Shown one piece after another: positions 1-8,508 of a DNA stretch of 64,000 nt. The stretch is from Paraphoma chrysanthemicola (Eukaryota > Ascomycota > Dothideomycetes > Pleosporales > Phaeosphaeriaceae): the NCBI GenBank assembly GCA_020744225.1, contig JAGMWG010000004.1, positions 1 to 64,000 of the forward strand, given 5' to 3'. The notes beneath the pieces were generated by a model. That model did no database searches and was not told where the DNA came from. It saw only the letters and a program-made list of their open reading frames with translations. Each line of letters begins with the position of its first letter. Position 1 is the first letter of the stretch. Position numbers and translations under genes: made by a program.

Positions 1-760
1 CTTTGTTCTCGTAAACCAGCCAGTTTTATCAGTCTTTGCTGCCTCTTCCATTACTTGCATGTCGTCGTCAATCTATTTTCACACTTTTTAATAATCGCTA
101 AGCTGCTGCTAAGCAACCTAGTTTAGTTTCAATCTTTCAGAATTCTCAACATTATTTTCAGCACCTAAATCAACAATAAAATATTTCTGCAACCCCCCAC
201 TACTAAAAAACGTCTAAACTTTCACAGTTGAATACAATGCGCTTTTATCCCCTGTCCAAGAAAGTTAGTGCAATTTTCTGCAGTGTGTCTTTATGCTGCT
301 CGTGCTAACTATAATAAAGCTGCACGCTCTGCACTGCATACCGCTCAACAGCGCCCCAAGTTCGGGAATAAGCGCTGCGGGCTCCTCTAGCAGTTCGACT
401 GTACTTAGATTAACAACAGAAAATTGTGCAAAGTGCTCTAGTACTTGTCGTTGCTGTGCAATAGGGGTTCCATGCTGTTCTCATAAGTGCCTGTCAAGAT
501 TAACAACTCCTGTATAGTACTGTTTACACACAAGAACGCCAAATTCTTCAAGAAAGCAGATAACAGTGTCGCAGTTCTCTCTAGTAATTTTCTGCAGCCA
601 TTATCAGTCGTTTGCGCAACGTGCACTATTGTTAATTTACTGCTTAGCTTGCGCAACAGCTGCTCGGCTGTCCCAGACAGAGTTCTCCATCCCAACGTCC
701 TCTGTGTCTGCAGCAGTAATTTCAACGACGCAACACAAGACTAATATACTGCAACTCTAG
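1..760 (-). pseudogene. OrsD/DUF3505-RecQ family, N-terminal fragment (copy B)
   Basis: Reading the minus strand from about 760 down to 1 gives a broken but recognisable N-terminal region of a repetitive fungal helicase-like family. In order: LEEFGVLVCKQ, EQHGTPIAQQRQVLEHF, a C2H2-like motif CRACSFIIV...KTHCRKLH, KV(stop)TFFSSGGLQKYFIVDLG, and AAKTDKTGWFTRTK. Frame shifts and TAG codons at expected Gln/Trp positions break it. It is less TA-rich than copy A (951-11690) and the two align motif for motif (SGLQQYFVVNKAN in copy A). The rest of the gene would lie left of the window. The family assignment (OrsD/DUF3505 domain before a RecQ-type helicase) is from memory of the protein patterns. Confidence 0.75.
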
Positions 761-950
761 AGATTAATTATGCATGTAATTTTAAGATAAATCTGTACCA
801 AATATTAATAGATAACAGTCAGAAGTTCTTAGGTTTTAGGGAGTTAATAAAGTAAGTTTCAGGCCTCAGAATTGCCGTGCGAAAAGTAGGAAACCCTAAC
901 GTTAAGCGATATTTAGCGAAAATTAGGCCTAAAACCCTGCCTCATATTAG
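761..950. other. Junction between helicase-family copies
   Basis: AT-rich spacer between the 5' end of copy B and the 3' end of copy A. It contains scattered AACCCTAA/TTAGGG-like words (for example near 835, 893 and 950) but no tandem telomeric array. No gene seen. Confidence 0.4.
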
Positions 951-2317
951 TTAGGGCTTTTTCTTTATCTACCTATTACTTCTAACATCTATAACCTCTC
1001 TGTATTTCTTTACTTCTTACCTCCTATCTACTTACTCTTTACTAAACCTTTTAACAAAAATAATAACTTAAATCGCTACTACTATTACGTTACTAAAAAA
1101 CTTCCTCTACACCCGCTCTTTGTGCTGCTTCCTAAGCTACGTCGCGTACACTTTCTAGTCTCCTCTAAGCTTACCTTCATATCTACACTACTGCACTATC
1201 TAAGCCCTACACTCCTCTTTTGTAACTGCCCTAGCAAGCGGCACTACTACATTCGGCTATTAACACTTATTATTAATATCTTCCCTTGTTACGCAGTACT
1301 CTTAACTTACCTAACAACGTTAACAGCTATAACTGTCTCTTACATCCCTTATTCCTCGTCAAAATCTGTCTATATCTATTCCTGTTACTTCTACGTGTGC
1401 TGTACACTGCATTATCCTGTACTTCTACTACTCTTCTATTCCTACATCTCTTAACACCTAGCACACTGCACACCTCTCTTAGATCTTCTCTATCTCTTTC
1501 TAAACCTGCTACTATTGCTAGCTCGTCTCTGCCTCCGCGTCCTGCTATTCCTAAAGCCCCTTACTGTATTAGTCGCAGCTAGCAGACTTAATATTATTAT
1601 AGCTAACTACCTTCTTATCTAGATAGCTGCTTATTAGCCCTTGTTAACACCTACTGCTAATTAAGAACCCCTCTATTACTTGTACGTCTAAGTCTTCGCT
1701 TTTCTGCTCTATTATCTACTCTACCTCTCTCTTTTCTACTAAAATTACTAAATCTACTCTCTTACTAGCCTACTCTCTACGTCTACTCTCCTACACAAAG
1801 TTAATTATACTCTACAGCATTCTAATATACAGTATGTATACTACTCTAGGGAAATCTACTCCTGTTCCTAATACTAATATCGCTACTATTAACCTGCTAC
1901 TCTTTAGCTACTGCTTAAGCTGCGTTTCTCTATCTAGAACCTCAGCGTAATAATACCTACACTCTAGCGCCTCTGCTACCTCCTCGTACTGCCTTTTACT
2001 GCAGTAATACACTACTTCTTTTTATCTCTTGTTCTGTAGTAGCTGCTGCTGTTGCTAACACATTACTACGGCTATCTCTTACGTCTTGCTCTGCTTGCAC
2101 TATAATACAAAGTACTAAGTATTTACCTATACTATACTTGCGCGGATGTACGTTGTACACTAAATTAGTATACTTAACGCTAGCTCTACCTCTTGCACTA
2201 GCAGAAGCGTTGCTGTAAGTAGTATAATTAGGTACAGCAGTAGCTAGAGATTTCTTAGCTTTACTAGCTTTAGCTGCTAGTTGCTTAACGTAAAGATAAG
2301 ATAACTTTCGTCTACTA
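951..2317 (-). pseudogene. RIP-degraded RecQ helicase-like gene, C-terminal part (copy A, distal half)
   Basis: The minus strand encodes the C-terminal half of a RecQ/telomere-linked-helicase-like protein riddled with TAG/TAA. Legible segments include ESYLIFTLSN (after the DExH box), LLTATLL (motif III), YIRAS, VVYYCSKRQYEEVAEALE, LIVAILVLGTGVDFPRVVYI (helicase motif V) and a CAVC...QC cysteine cluster near 1400-1480. The bases are TA-rich and poor in CA/TG, as RIP produces. It was continuous with 8501-11690 until the hAT element landed between them. Joining the halves across the element restores VIVDES, which spans the Walker B/DExH motif. Confidence 0.8.
2310..2317. repeat. 8-bp target site duplication, left copy
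   Basis: GTCTACTA here is repeated exactly at 8501-8508, immediately outside the terminal inverted repeats. Eight base pairs is the hAT family target duplication length. Confidence 0.93.
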
Positions 2318-2334
2318 TAGACTGGTAAATGGGT
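2318..2334 (+). repeat. hAT terminal inverted repeat, left
   Basis: 17 bp, TAGACTGGTAAATGGGT. It pairs with 8484-8500 with a single mismatch at position 4. Confidence 0.93.
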
Positions 2335-2339
2335 AGGGG

Positions 2340-2392
2340 TTGGGTTGGGGTTGGGTTGGATTACGTAAGACCCTAACCCAACCCCAACCCAA
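2340..2392. repeat. G-rich perfect inverted repeat in left subterminal arm
   Basis: TTGGGTTGGGGTTGGGTT (2340-2357) is followed after a 17-nt loop by its exact complement (2375-2392). The arms are 18 bp and perfect. The G-runs could also form a G-quadruplex. Probably a structural or transposase-binding subterminal region; function not shown. Confidence 0.85.
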
Positions 2393-2435
2393 TACCCACC
2401 TTTTTCACGCTAAGCGTGGGTAGTGGTTGGGTTGT

Positions 2436-2453
2436 GGTCGCACGGACCATGGG
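2436..2453 (+). repeat. Subterminal 18-bp inverted repeat, left copy
   Basis: GGTCGCACGGACCATGGG, exactly complementary to 8334-8351. A shorter relative (GGTCGCACGGACTGGG) follows at about 2464-2479 and another (CCCGTGCGACC) near 8438-8448. Repeated subterminal words like these are typical transposase-binding sites in hAT elements. Confidence 0.85.
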
Positions 2454-2680
2454 TTGTGGTTGTGGTCGCACGGACTGGGTTGGGATGGGTCTTAGTCATC
2501 TACTTTTCTGTTATTTTTTGCGAATATAGTTAGACTTTTGTCCCTAGGTTGTAGCGTCACAGGTTTATCACAGATAATTATCACAGTACTTTGTTTATTG
2601 ATTGCAAACTACTGCGAATTTCATATAGCCATGTCCCTACTACCCATCTTCCTACTGCTCATGTACACTCCAAACTAGAG

Positions 2681-3560
2681 CTATATAAAAGCCTTAATCA
2701 TACGAGTATAGTATCGACGCGCTAGGCGTGAGTCCTTTTCCTGGATCGTGACTCTCTTTGCGTGAATTGCATTGATGTTGCAGTCTTGAAAAATTAGTAT
2801 ATGTTGAAAATCTAAATAGGGTGTAATACATACCCTCGAAGTAGCCAACTAGAAAGGCCTCAGTTGCTTCTTGCATAGCCTCAAGTGCACTTCTCTGATA
2901 GCGCAGGTCATTTCCAATCTCTTGGGTTATCTCGCGACAAAGGCGGCCAAACGGTAGTTTGCGGATGAGAAGCTCAGTCGACTTCTGGTAGCGACGAATT
3001 TCTCTCAGCGCCACCGCTGGGCCTAGTTAGCGCATAGCTGTGATAAAAGGCTGTGATAACATACTGCCAGGCTTGAACCGGTACTTCTTGGTTACTGCAG
3101 GAGCAGGCTTAGACTTGCGAGCAGCCTTGCCAGCAAGATCCTTTTTTGGAGCCTTTCCACCTGTTGTTGCGCGATTCCTAGCAGACTGCTTAGGCTTTGC
3201 AGGCTGCTTCCTTGCTGTCTTAGCCTTTCCTGAGGGAGGAGCTTGAGTTGGAGGAGCTGGAGGAGCTGGAGTTGGAACTGGCTTTGTTTTTTTTGGCCTT
3301 GACCTCCTCCTTGGGGGAGGCTTTTGCTGCGCTTCCTCAATTTCCTCAGGCTCTTCAGGTTCCTCAGGCTCTTCAGGTTCCTCAGGCTCTTCAGGTTCCT
3401 CAGGTTGATCAGCCTCAGGAATTACAGGAGGGGCCGGCTCTTCATCTGACTCCTCAGATCCAGAACTCGACACAAGAACAGGCGATGGAGGGGCCATTGG
3501 AATAACTTCCTCAACAGTGTGGTTGCTAGCGAGATTTTTGAGTTTGAGTTTGGGGCCCAT
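2681..3560 (-). CDS. Transposon-borne histone H3 with long N-terminal extension
   Basis: Exons 3560-3065, 3016-2834 and 2784-2681; 260 aa. The first splice restores the canonical KPGTVALREIRRYQ, the second restores FEDCNINAIHAKRVTIQ. Residues about 1-115 are an acidic/proline-rich extension with a (PEE)n tract. Residues about 116-165 resemble the H3 tail (TTGGKAPKKDLAGKAARKSK); the rest is the full H3 histone fold ending LARRYYTRMIKAFI. Relative to H3, the K14, K18, K23, K27 and S28 positions are kept but the K9 position aligns with alanine. Loop 1 has normal H3 length, so it is not CENP-A-like. Start chosen at ATG 3560; an intron (3596-3653) lies in the 5' leader. It should enter nucleosomes or compete with H3 (inference). 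It is divergent to the gene at 3987. Confidence 0.92.
3342..3404 (-). repeat. 18-bp tandem repeat encoding the (PEE)n acidic tract
   Basis: Three and a half copies of TTCCTCAGGCTCTTCAGG (3342, 3360, 3378, partial at 3396), reading in frame as Pro-Glu-Glu repeats in the extension of the H3 protein. Likely length-variable by slippage. Confidence 0.9.
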
Positions 3561-3986
3561 AGATTGGTGAGGCTGCAAATCGTATGATGGGATGACTGCG
3601 CACGTAGTTAGTAAAGATAATTGTGTGATAATTAAATGTGATAAACAACATACAGTCCGGGCTGCGCAGAGAAACTTATTCTCAAGTAGTCGCTGGGGTT
3701 GAGATGTAGGAGCGATCGAGGTAATTTCCAAGTTATCAGCGTTTCGCTGATCGTTTGCAGGTGGTCCGTGCGGGCGGTGAATGCGGAGGTGAATAGGGAG
3801 GTGAGTGCGCGGCGCGTCACCGCCAGTTTCACCTCACCTGTACAGCTCGCGCACACTCACTTTTTTTTACCCCACCTCACTTTTCTTACTTTTTACAGCC
3901 TGCGCCAGATCTCCCTGTCTATCTCAGCATCAGCAATCGCACTCTCGTCGCAAATAATCACATACCTTTATCACAATACCTGCAAA
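3561..3986. promoter_or_regulatory. Divergent promoter region between the H3 gene and the unknown gene
   Basis: This 426-bp gap separates the two start codons and must hold both promoters. It contains the H3 leader intron (3596-3653 on the minus strand: GTATGT donor, ACTAAC branch, GCGCAG acceptor) with one paired 9-mer site. There is a pyrimidine-rich stretch at about 3860-3900. A single TTATCACA lies at 3969 just ahead of the ATG at 3987. No clear TATA box. Confidence 0.55.
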
Positions 3987-5238
3987 ATGAGCTCTCCAGA
4001 AATCAAATCAGAGCCACTCGAAGCCTCTGACTTCCCTGAGGGTCCTGAAGGCTTGCTCCCAGATCCTGAAGTCAGCATCCCTAAGGGGTTTTCTGCTGAT
4101 GAGTGGGAGAAGCTTACTGAGGTATTTATAACAGTTGTTTATAACAGCTTGTTCTAATTCTCGCAGGGCTATGCAAATGAGGAAGAGGAGGTGAATACCA
4201 TTCTTGGACAGAGGGGCCAGGCTGGGTCCAGGAAAGGACGACCTACCAACCTTGCTGTCACCTTCAAAGGCACCTTTAGCAACAGCACTCGCGCCGTTCA
4301 GCAGAGGCATCGTGCAGCTCTGCGCAGTATTGAGGAAAAGCATCTTGACAAAGCCCGCGCTGCTGATCGATCTGCAAAACTAGCTCTCAGGAAAAAGCTA
4401 GAGAAAGATCCTGCCTACAAAGCATCTTCTAAGGCTGACAAAGATGTCCTGTTTGAGGAGGCCTTTGAGAAGTTGTCTGACAGGCGCTACCATAATAAGA
4501 AGAGTGGCAAGTTATCACAGTTAATAATCACAGACATTTACTTACTGGCTGCAGGTGACTGGATGGAGGACAGTCTAACTCGAGCCCACAAGAAATGGTC
4601 CGATATCCAGCATGAGATCGATTTAAGGAAGCATGAGGCTTCCTTGTTGAATAAGCTTTCTGGTGACAAGACTAAGGTCAAGATTGGAGGAAGTAGAGTT
4701 GAGAAGGCCCTATTCAGTACTGGTGGCACTATCGAAAAGCTCATGCGCAAGGTCTACCACGAGGGCTTGCACAAGCTCAAGACTAATTCTTTTGGCGACA
4801 AGCAAGAGAAGGAAGATTGGGAAGACTTCAGAGATCGCCTGACGCCAGAGGAGATGGCTATGGTCGCTAGTGAGCAATGGCAGTAAGTTTTATCACATTC
4901 TCTTATCACAGTAATATACTTACAGCAGTAGGGAGCGCGAACCTACACCCCTTGAAGAACTTCCTGAGTTCCAAGGTGACACTGAGTTGGTGGGTTCCCT
5001 ACCCTATTATATGGGCAACGAGAGCGACGAGTGTGAGGAAGAGGTGGACTATGATTCTGAGATGGATGCAATGCTAGAGGGTGATGATGAGTATGATACC
5101 TCACGAAGTTCTGATGAGGAGTCTGAGTGGAATGGTTTCCCAGATAGTGATGATGAGTGGAATGGATTCCCAGATAGTCCTCTTGCCAGTGAGGATGAGA
5201 AGGATGGCAAGGATGACGTTGACGAGATGCAGGAGTAG
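3987..5238 (+). CDS. Unknown transposon passenger protein with acidic C-terminus
   Basis: Exons 3987-4121, 4167-4882 and 4926-5238; 387 aa, not recognised. It begins MSSPEIKSEPLEASDF. Residues about 45-240 are charged and helical-looking (KARAADRSAKLALRKKLEK; WMEDSLTRAHKKWSDIQHEI). The last about 110 residues are strongly acidic, with a near-exact duplicated SEWNGFPDSDDEWNGFPDS. Acidic tails are common in histone-binding proteins, so a role with the neighbouring H3 is conceivable, but no chaperone family is visible. Intron 1 and intron 2 each carry a paired 9-mer; the acceptor at 4925 is CAGCAG, allowing one residue more or less. A further paired 9-mer sits in exon 2 within a possible in-frame 51-nt intron (4504-4554, weak GTGGCA donor); both versions stay open. 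Confidence 0.8.
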
Positions 5239-5553
5239 ATTAGGTTCTTTGGGCGTAGCGCTTATCATAATGACGCCGCGCCGGAGTCTTCGGAAATTTG
5301 CTAGCAAAGCAACAAGGTCACCTAGTTAATCACAGCCAATAATAACAGTCCTACAATCTAGAAGATGTCTTGTGATGCTATGCAAAACTATAATTGTCGC
5401 ACTAGAGTAAGGGAGGATCTTAGAGTTTGCGGTTGTCGTCAAGAAGAAAAAATGCCGCACTTCTTGCACTCTGCAGTTGAAGAACAACACCGTAGCTGCA
5501 AGATTATACTATTATCACAGTCTTTTATCACATTGTTTTCTTGCACTGTAACA
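5239..5553 (+). promoter_or_regulatory. Upstream region of the hAT transposase gene
   Basis: 315 bp between the stop of the passenger gene and the transposase start. It holds two paired 9-mer sites (5327/5340, variant; 5512/5525, perfect), the second 18 bp ahead of the ATG. An open frame from 5365 runs into the transposase, so it is leader or a short N-terminal extension. Confidence 0.5.
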
Positions 5554-8179
5554 ATGAACATCACACCTACTCTACCAGAAGCACTCAAAAAATTTCAAAT
5601 AACTGCAGACCAGGTCAAGACCGGAGGAAGCAGAGCAAGAGTTGTAATAGTAAAATTCCCATCTAGCAACGAGGCAATAGACGATGACGATGACAATACC
5701 CGTCAAGCATGGCTTACATGGTGGACATCGACTGCTTGGGCAAATAATACTGCGACGCAAAATCCGAACTGGAATTCCAGCGTTCGCACAGGCCAAATAT
5801 GGAACCAGTTCGGAGAAGCTGCACATATTGCAGATGGCCATCCTCATGTCTACTGTATGAATTGCGGAACAGTACTTCAACACCCAGCTGTCAAAAAGAT
5901 GGGCACAAAGCATCTCCTCAATCACGTTCAGTCGCAGGCTTGTAGGCATACTATCACTCCTGTGCACAGCCTGCAATACGCCTCAGCTTTATTTTTGCCT
6001 CCACGACCAGCAAGAAATCAATCTTACAATATACCAGCATTCTCAACTGCAGCACTTGAGGAAGAACTTGTACGCGTTGTTGTTGATGGCAACCTGTCAT
6101 TTCGAACAATTGACCGACCTTCCTTCCAACGATTTATACGCTTCCTGCAACCTGCAGCCGTGATAAACAGCCGTTATAAATTTAAGCAACTGTTTGACGC
6201 AAAGTACAACGCAGCGAGAGCTTCTCTGCTTAACGATCTTCCTAAAAACAATAAGATCTCAATTGCACTCGACGCATGGACTTCAAGTAACCACTTAAGC
6301 TTTCTAGCAATCAAGGGTTACTACATCGATAAGAGCTGGAGGCTCCAGGATAAATTATTGGACTTTATTCCAATGCGCGGCAGCCATACTGGCGAGGCTA
6401 TGGCCAAAGAGGTACTCCAAGTTCTGACAGATGCAGATATCAAGCATCAGCTTCTTGCAGTTACCTGCGATAACGCTGGTAACAACAGCACTCTTACTAG
6501 AAGCTTGCAACATCTTCTAGAAGAGCAAGACTGCAATTGGTCTGCACGGGAGAACACTATTCCGTGCCTAGCTCATATTATCAATCTCGTTGTCCAAGAC
6601 ATTATCGCACATCTCAAGTTGGCAGCGTCAGATGCAATGGAGAACGGACAGAATCTGGATCAACGCCACATAGCGGAGATCCAGACACAAATGTCAGTTC
6701 CAAACTCTCTTCGCAAGGTACGCCTGGTTTATCACATATAATTATCACAGCCTGACGCAAAGTGAGCTCCGAGCAATCTGCATGGGAATTGACCGATCAC
6801 CGCAACGATTCGAGCGATTCATTGCACTACAGCACGACTTACCACAAAGGGCGCGTCTATGTCTGATACGCGATGTAAAAACTCGATGGAACTCAACATA
6901 TGACATGTGCGCACGAGCGATACAGCTCCAGAAATATATCGATGAGTGGTTAAAACAAGAGGTTGCATCTAATACAAACAGCAGTAATAGCCTCACTGAA
7001 AATATAAGCGCAACTGGAATTGATGCCCACGACCTAAAGAAACTTCGTCTTTCAAGTACTGAATGGCATCATCTTGAGCTTGTTACCGCTATGCTCAAAA
7101 ATTTTAAGGACGCAACAAATTCACTTAGTCAAACGCAGCGGCCACAGGTCCAGTACATCTGGCTTATGTACAATCGACTGTTTGATTTTCTAGATCAGAT
7201 GAACGAGGAGCTAGGCGAGGAGCCTGGTAACACTGAGAATGTTGATTGGCCACGCATCGTTAGGGATGCTGCAGAAAGAGGTCGGGAAAAGCTAAGCAAG
7301 TATTATTCGCGGACCGAAGAAGAGCGCGGTTATTTGTTTAATTGCGCAACTATCCTTGACCCAACACAGAAGCTGACAGCCTACGAGGTACTGTTATCAC
7401 AGCCTTTTATCACATTCATGCTCTAATGACTGCAGTAGGACGATACGTGGGATCCACAGGATAAGCACGAATACCGACAGCAATTCTTCGACTATCTAGA
7501 GCGCTACGACCGGCGAGACAACAGAATACCAACTCCCAATATACCTCGTCCGCGAGTACAGAGCGATGAGTGGTTTCGCAAGACTCCTACACTGCGGCGA
7601 TCACAATCTGGTGGTCTTACTCAATCATCTCCACAACAACCTTCTACACCTAGCCAGGAGTCAAGTACGCAGGAGTCTGGAATCAACAAGCAGACTACAT
7701 GCGATGAAGGTGAATTGTATCTTAGCACCGCTTGCGTCATACGAGGAGACACTTTCAGCCTTCTAGATTGGTGGAAGTTACAAGAAAGTATTTATCCTCA
7801 ACTTGCTCAGGTCGCAAAGGATATTTTAGCAATACCAATTGCTGAAGTTGGAGTTGAGCGCGTATTTAATATAAGTAAAGATGTTATTGGAGATCGAAGG
7901 CACCGTCTTAAGGCTAGGACAGTACAACAACTAATGGTTCTTAAAGACGCTATAAGTCACGAGGATGACGATATCAGTAGCGCAAGTTACTCAGATGAAG
8001 ATGAGGACGGAGCACCGTATGATGAGGTTACTGAAATGGTTGAACCATCAGTTATAGTTCCAACTGAAACAACCAGCGTAGAGACTAGTGAGGAGGATGT
8101 TGTAGAGGTCAGCAATACTGAGGAGGAGTTGCTACGCCCACCACGGAAGCGTCAGCGCCCAGCGCGCTATCGCGAATAG
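5554..8179 (+). CDS. hAT-family transposase
   Basis: Exons 5554-6717, 6767-7387 and 7439-8179; 840 aa, all in frame. An N-terminal BED-like finger (YCMNCGTVLQHP...KHLLNHVQ) precedes the RNase H-like core: IALDAWTSSNHLSF (first Asp), VTCDNAGNNSTL (second Asp), CLAHIINLVVQDII, TRWNSTYDMC. The C-terminal dimerisation region reads FSLLDWWKLQESIYPQL and IPIAEVGVERVFNISKDVIG. The tail is acidic then basic (RPPRKRQRPARYRE). Splicing at 6717/6767 gives SLRKLRAICMGIDRSPQRF, as expected for the family. Start chosen at ATG 5554 because a paired 9-mer, seen only in introns and non-coding DNA elsewhere, lies just upstream; an earlier in-frame ATG is at 5365. No damage seen. Confidence 0.93.
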
Positions 8180-8333
8180 GTAGTGTGATAATAAACTGTG
8201 ATAAACACTCAATAAGCGCGACCTTTCTCTTTGCACCAGTGTAGCAGAATCTTGCCAAGTGTTGTAAAAATAAAGAACAGGCTGTAATTTTTTTTTAGCA
8301 CAACCCATGTGGGTACCCCGAACCCAACCACGA

Positions 8334-8351
8334 CCCATGGTCCGTGCGACC
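8334..8351 (-). repeat. Subterminal 18-bp inverted repeat, right copy
   Basis: Exact complement of 2436-2453; part of the C-rich right arm of the hAT element. Confidence 0.85.
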
Positions 8352-8411
8352 CAACCCAACCTCTACCCACGCTAGTAGCAACCCCAACCCAACCTCTACC
8401 CACGCTAGTAG
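8351..8411. repeat. 28-bp direct repeat in right subterminal arm
   Basis: A 28-bp unit at 8351-8378 beginning CCAACCCAACCTCTACCCAC recurs exactly at 8384-8411. The same C-rich words continue to 8484. Confidence 0.85.
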
Positions 8412-8483
8412 TAACCCAACCCAACCCCTACCCACGGCCCGTGCGACCACGACCCAACCCATACCCACGAGTGGGTACCCCGA

Positions 8484-8500
8484 ACCCATTTACCAGCCTA
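8484..8500 (-). repeat. hAT terminal inverted repeat, right
   Basis: Complement reads TAGGCTGGTAAATGGGT; 16 of 17 match the left end. Confidence 0.93.
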
Positions 8501-8508
8501 GTCTACTA
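8501..8508. repeat. 8-bp target site duplication, right copy
   Basis: GTCTACTA, identical to 2310-2317. Confidence 0.93.

Larger units (their letters stand above)
2565..8204. repeat. Eleven paired 9-mers, TTATCACAG type, fixed 13-bp period
   Basis: Each site is two copies of TTATCACA(G) whose starts are exactly 13 bp apart (9-mer, four variable bases, 9-mer). Plus-strand sites start at 2565/2578, 4126/4139 (variant TTATAACAG), 4512/4525, 4890/4903, 5327/5340 (variants TAATCACAG and TAATAACAG), 5512/5525, 6729/6742 and 7394/7407. Minus-strand sites, given as plus-strand starts of the complement TGTGATAA, are 3039/3052, 3624/3637 and 8184/8197. Six or seven lie inside introns, always in the sense of transcription. 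Those at 2565 and 8184 lie just past the stop codons of the two outer genes in the antisense sense. A single 8-mer is at 3969. I saw no such pair elsewhere in the window. Confidence 0.92.
2318..8500. mobile_element. Complete 6183-bp hAT transposon carrying a histone H3 gene and a third gene
   Basis: Ends are TAGACTGGTAAATGGGT (2318-2334) and, on the other strand, TAGGCTGGTAAATGGGT (8500-8484): 16 of 17 bases match. Flanks are an exact 8-bp duplication. Inside are an H3 gene (2681-3560, minus), a divergent unknown gene (3987-5238, plus) and a hAT transposase (5554-8179, plus). Guanine-rich subterminal arms lie at 2331-2500 and 8300-8484. All three reading frames are open after splicing and lack the TA-rich RIP scar of the flanking DNA, so insertion post-dates RIP of the host helicase copy. 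The element looks capable of autonomous movement; activity is inference. Confidence 0.93.

Noticed and set aside
835..960. Telomere repeat array
   Set aside because: Only isolated CCCTAA/TTAGGG-like words occur; there is no tandem array.
3040..3505. Long plus-strand frames and a second minus-strand frame across the H3 gene
   Set aside because: They are other-frame shadows of the repetitive (PEE)n and basic tail codons.
2694..3560. Transposon histone as a CENP-A (centromeric H3) variant
   Set aside because: Loop 1 between REI and LR has the normal H3 length (TQEIGND) without the CENP-A insertion, and alpha-N matches canonical H3. The divergent tail alone is not enough.
6718..6750. Transposase intron ending at the CAG of the second 9-mer
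   Set aside because: That acceptor gives an early stop. The GTGAG acceptor at 6766, about 10 nt after CTGAC, keeps frame and yields SLRKLRAICMGIDRSPQRF.
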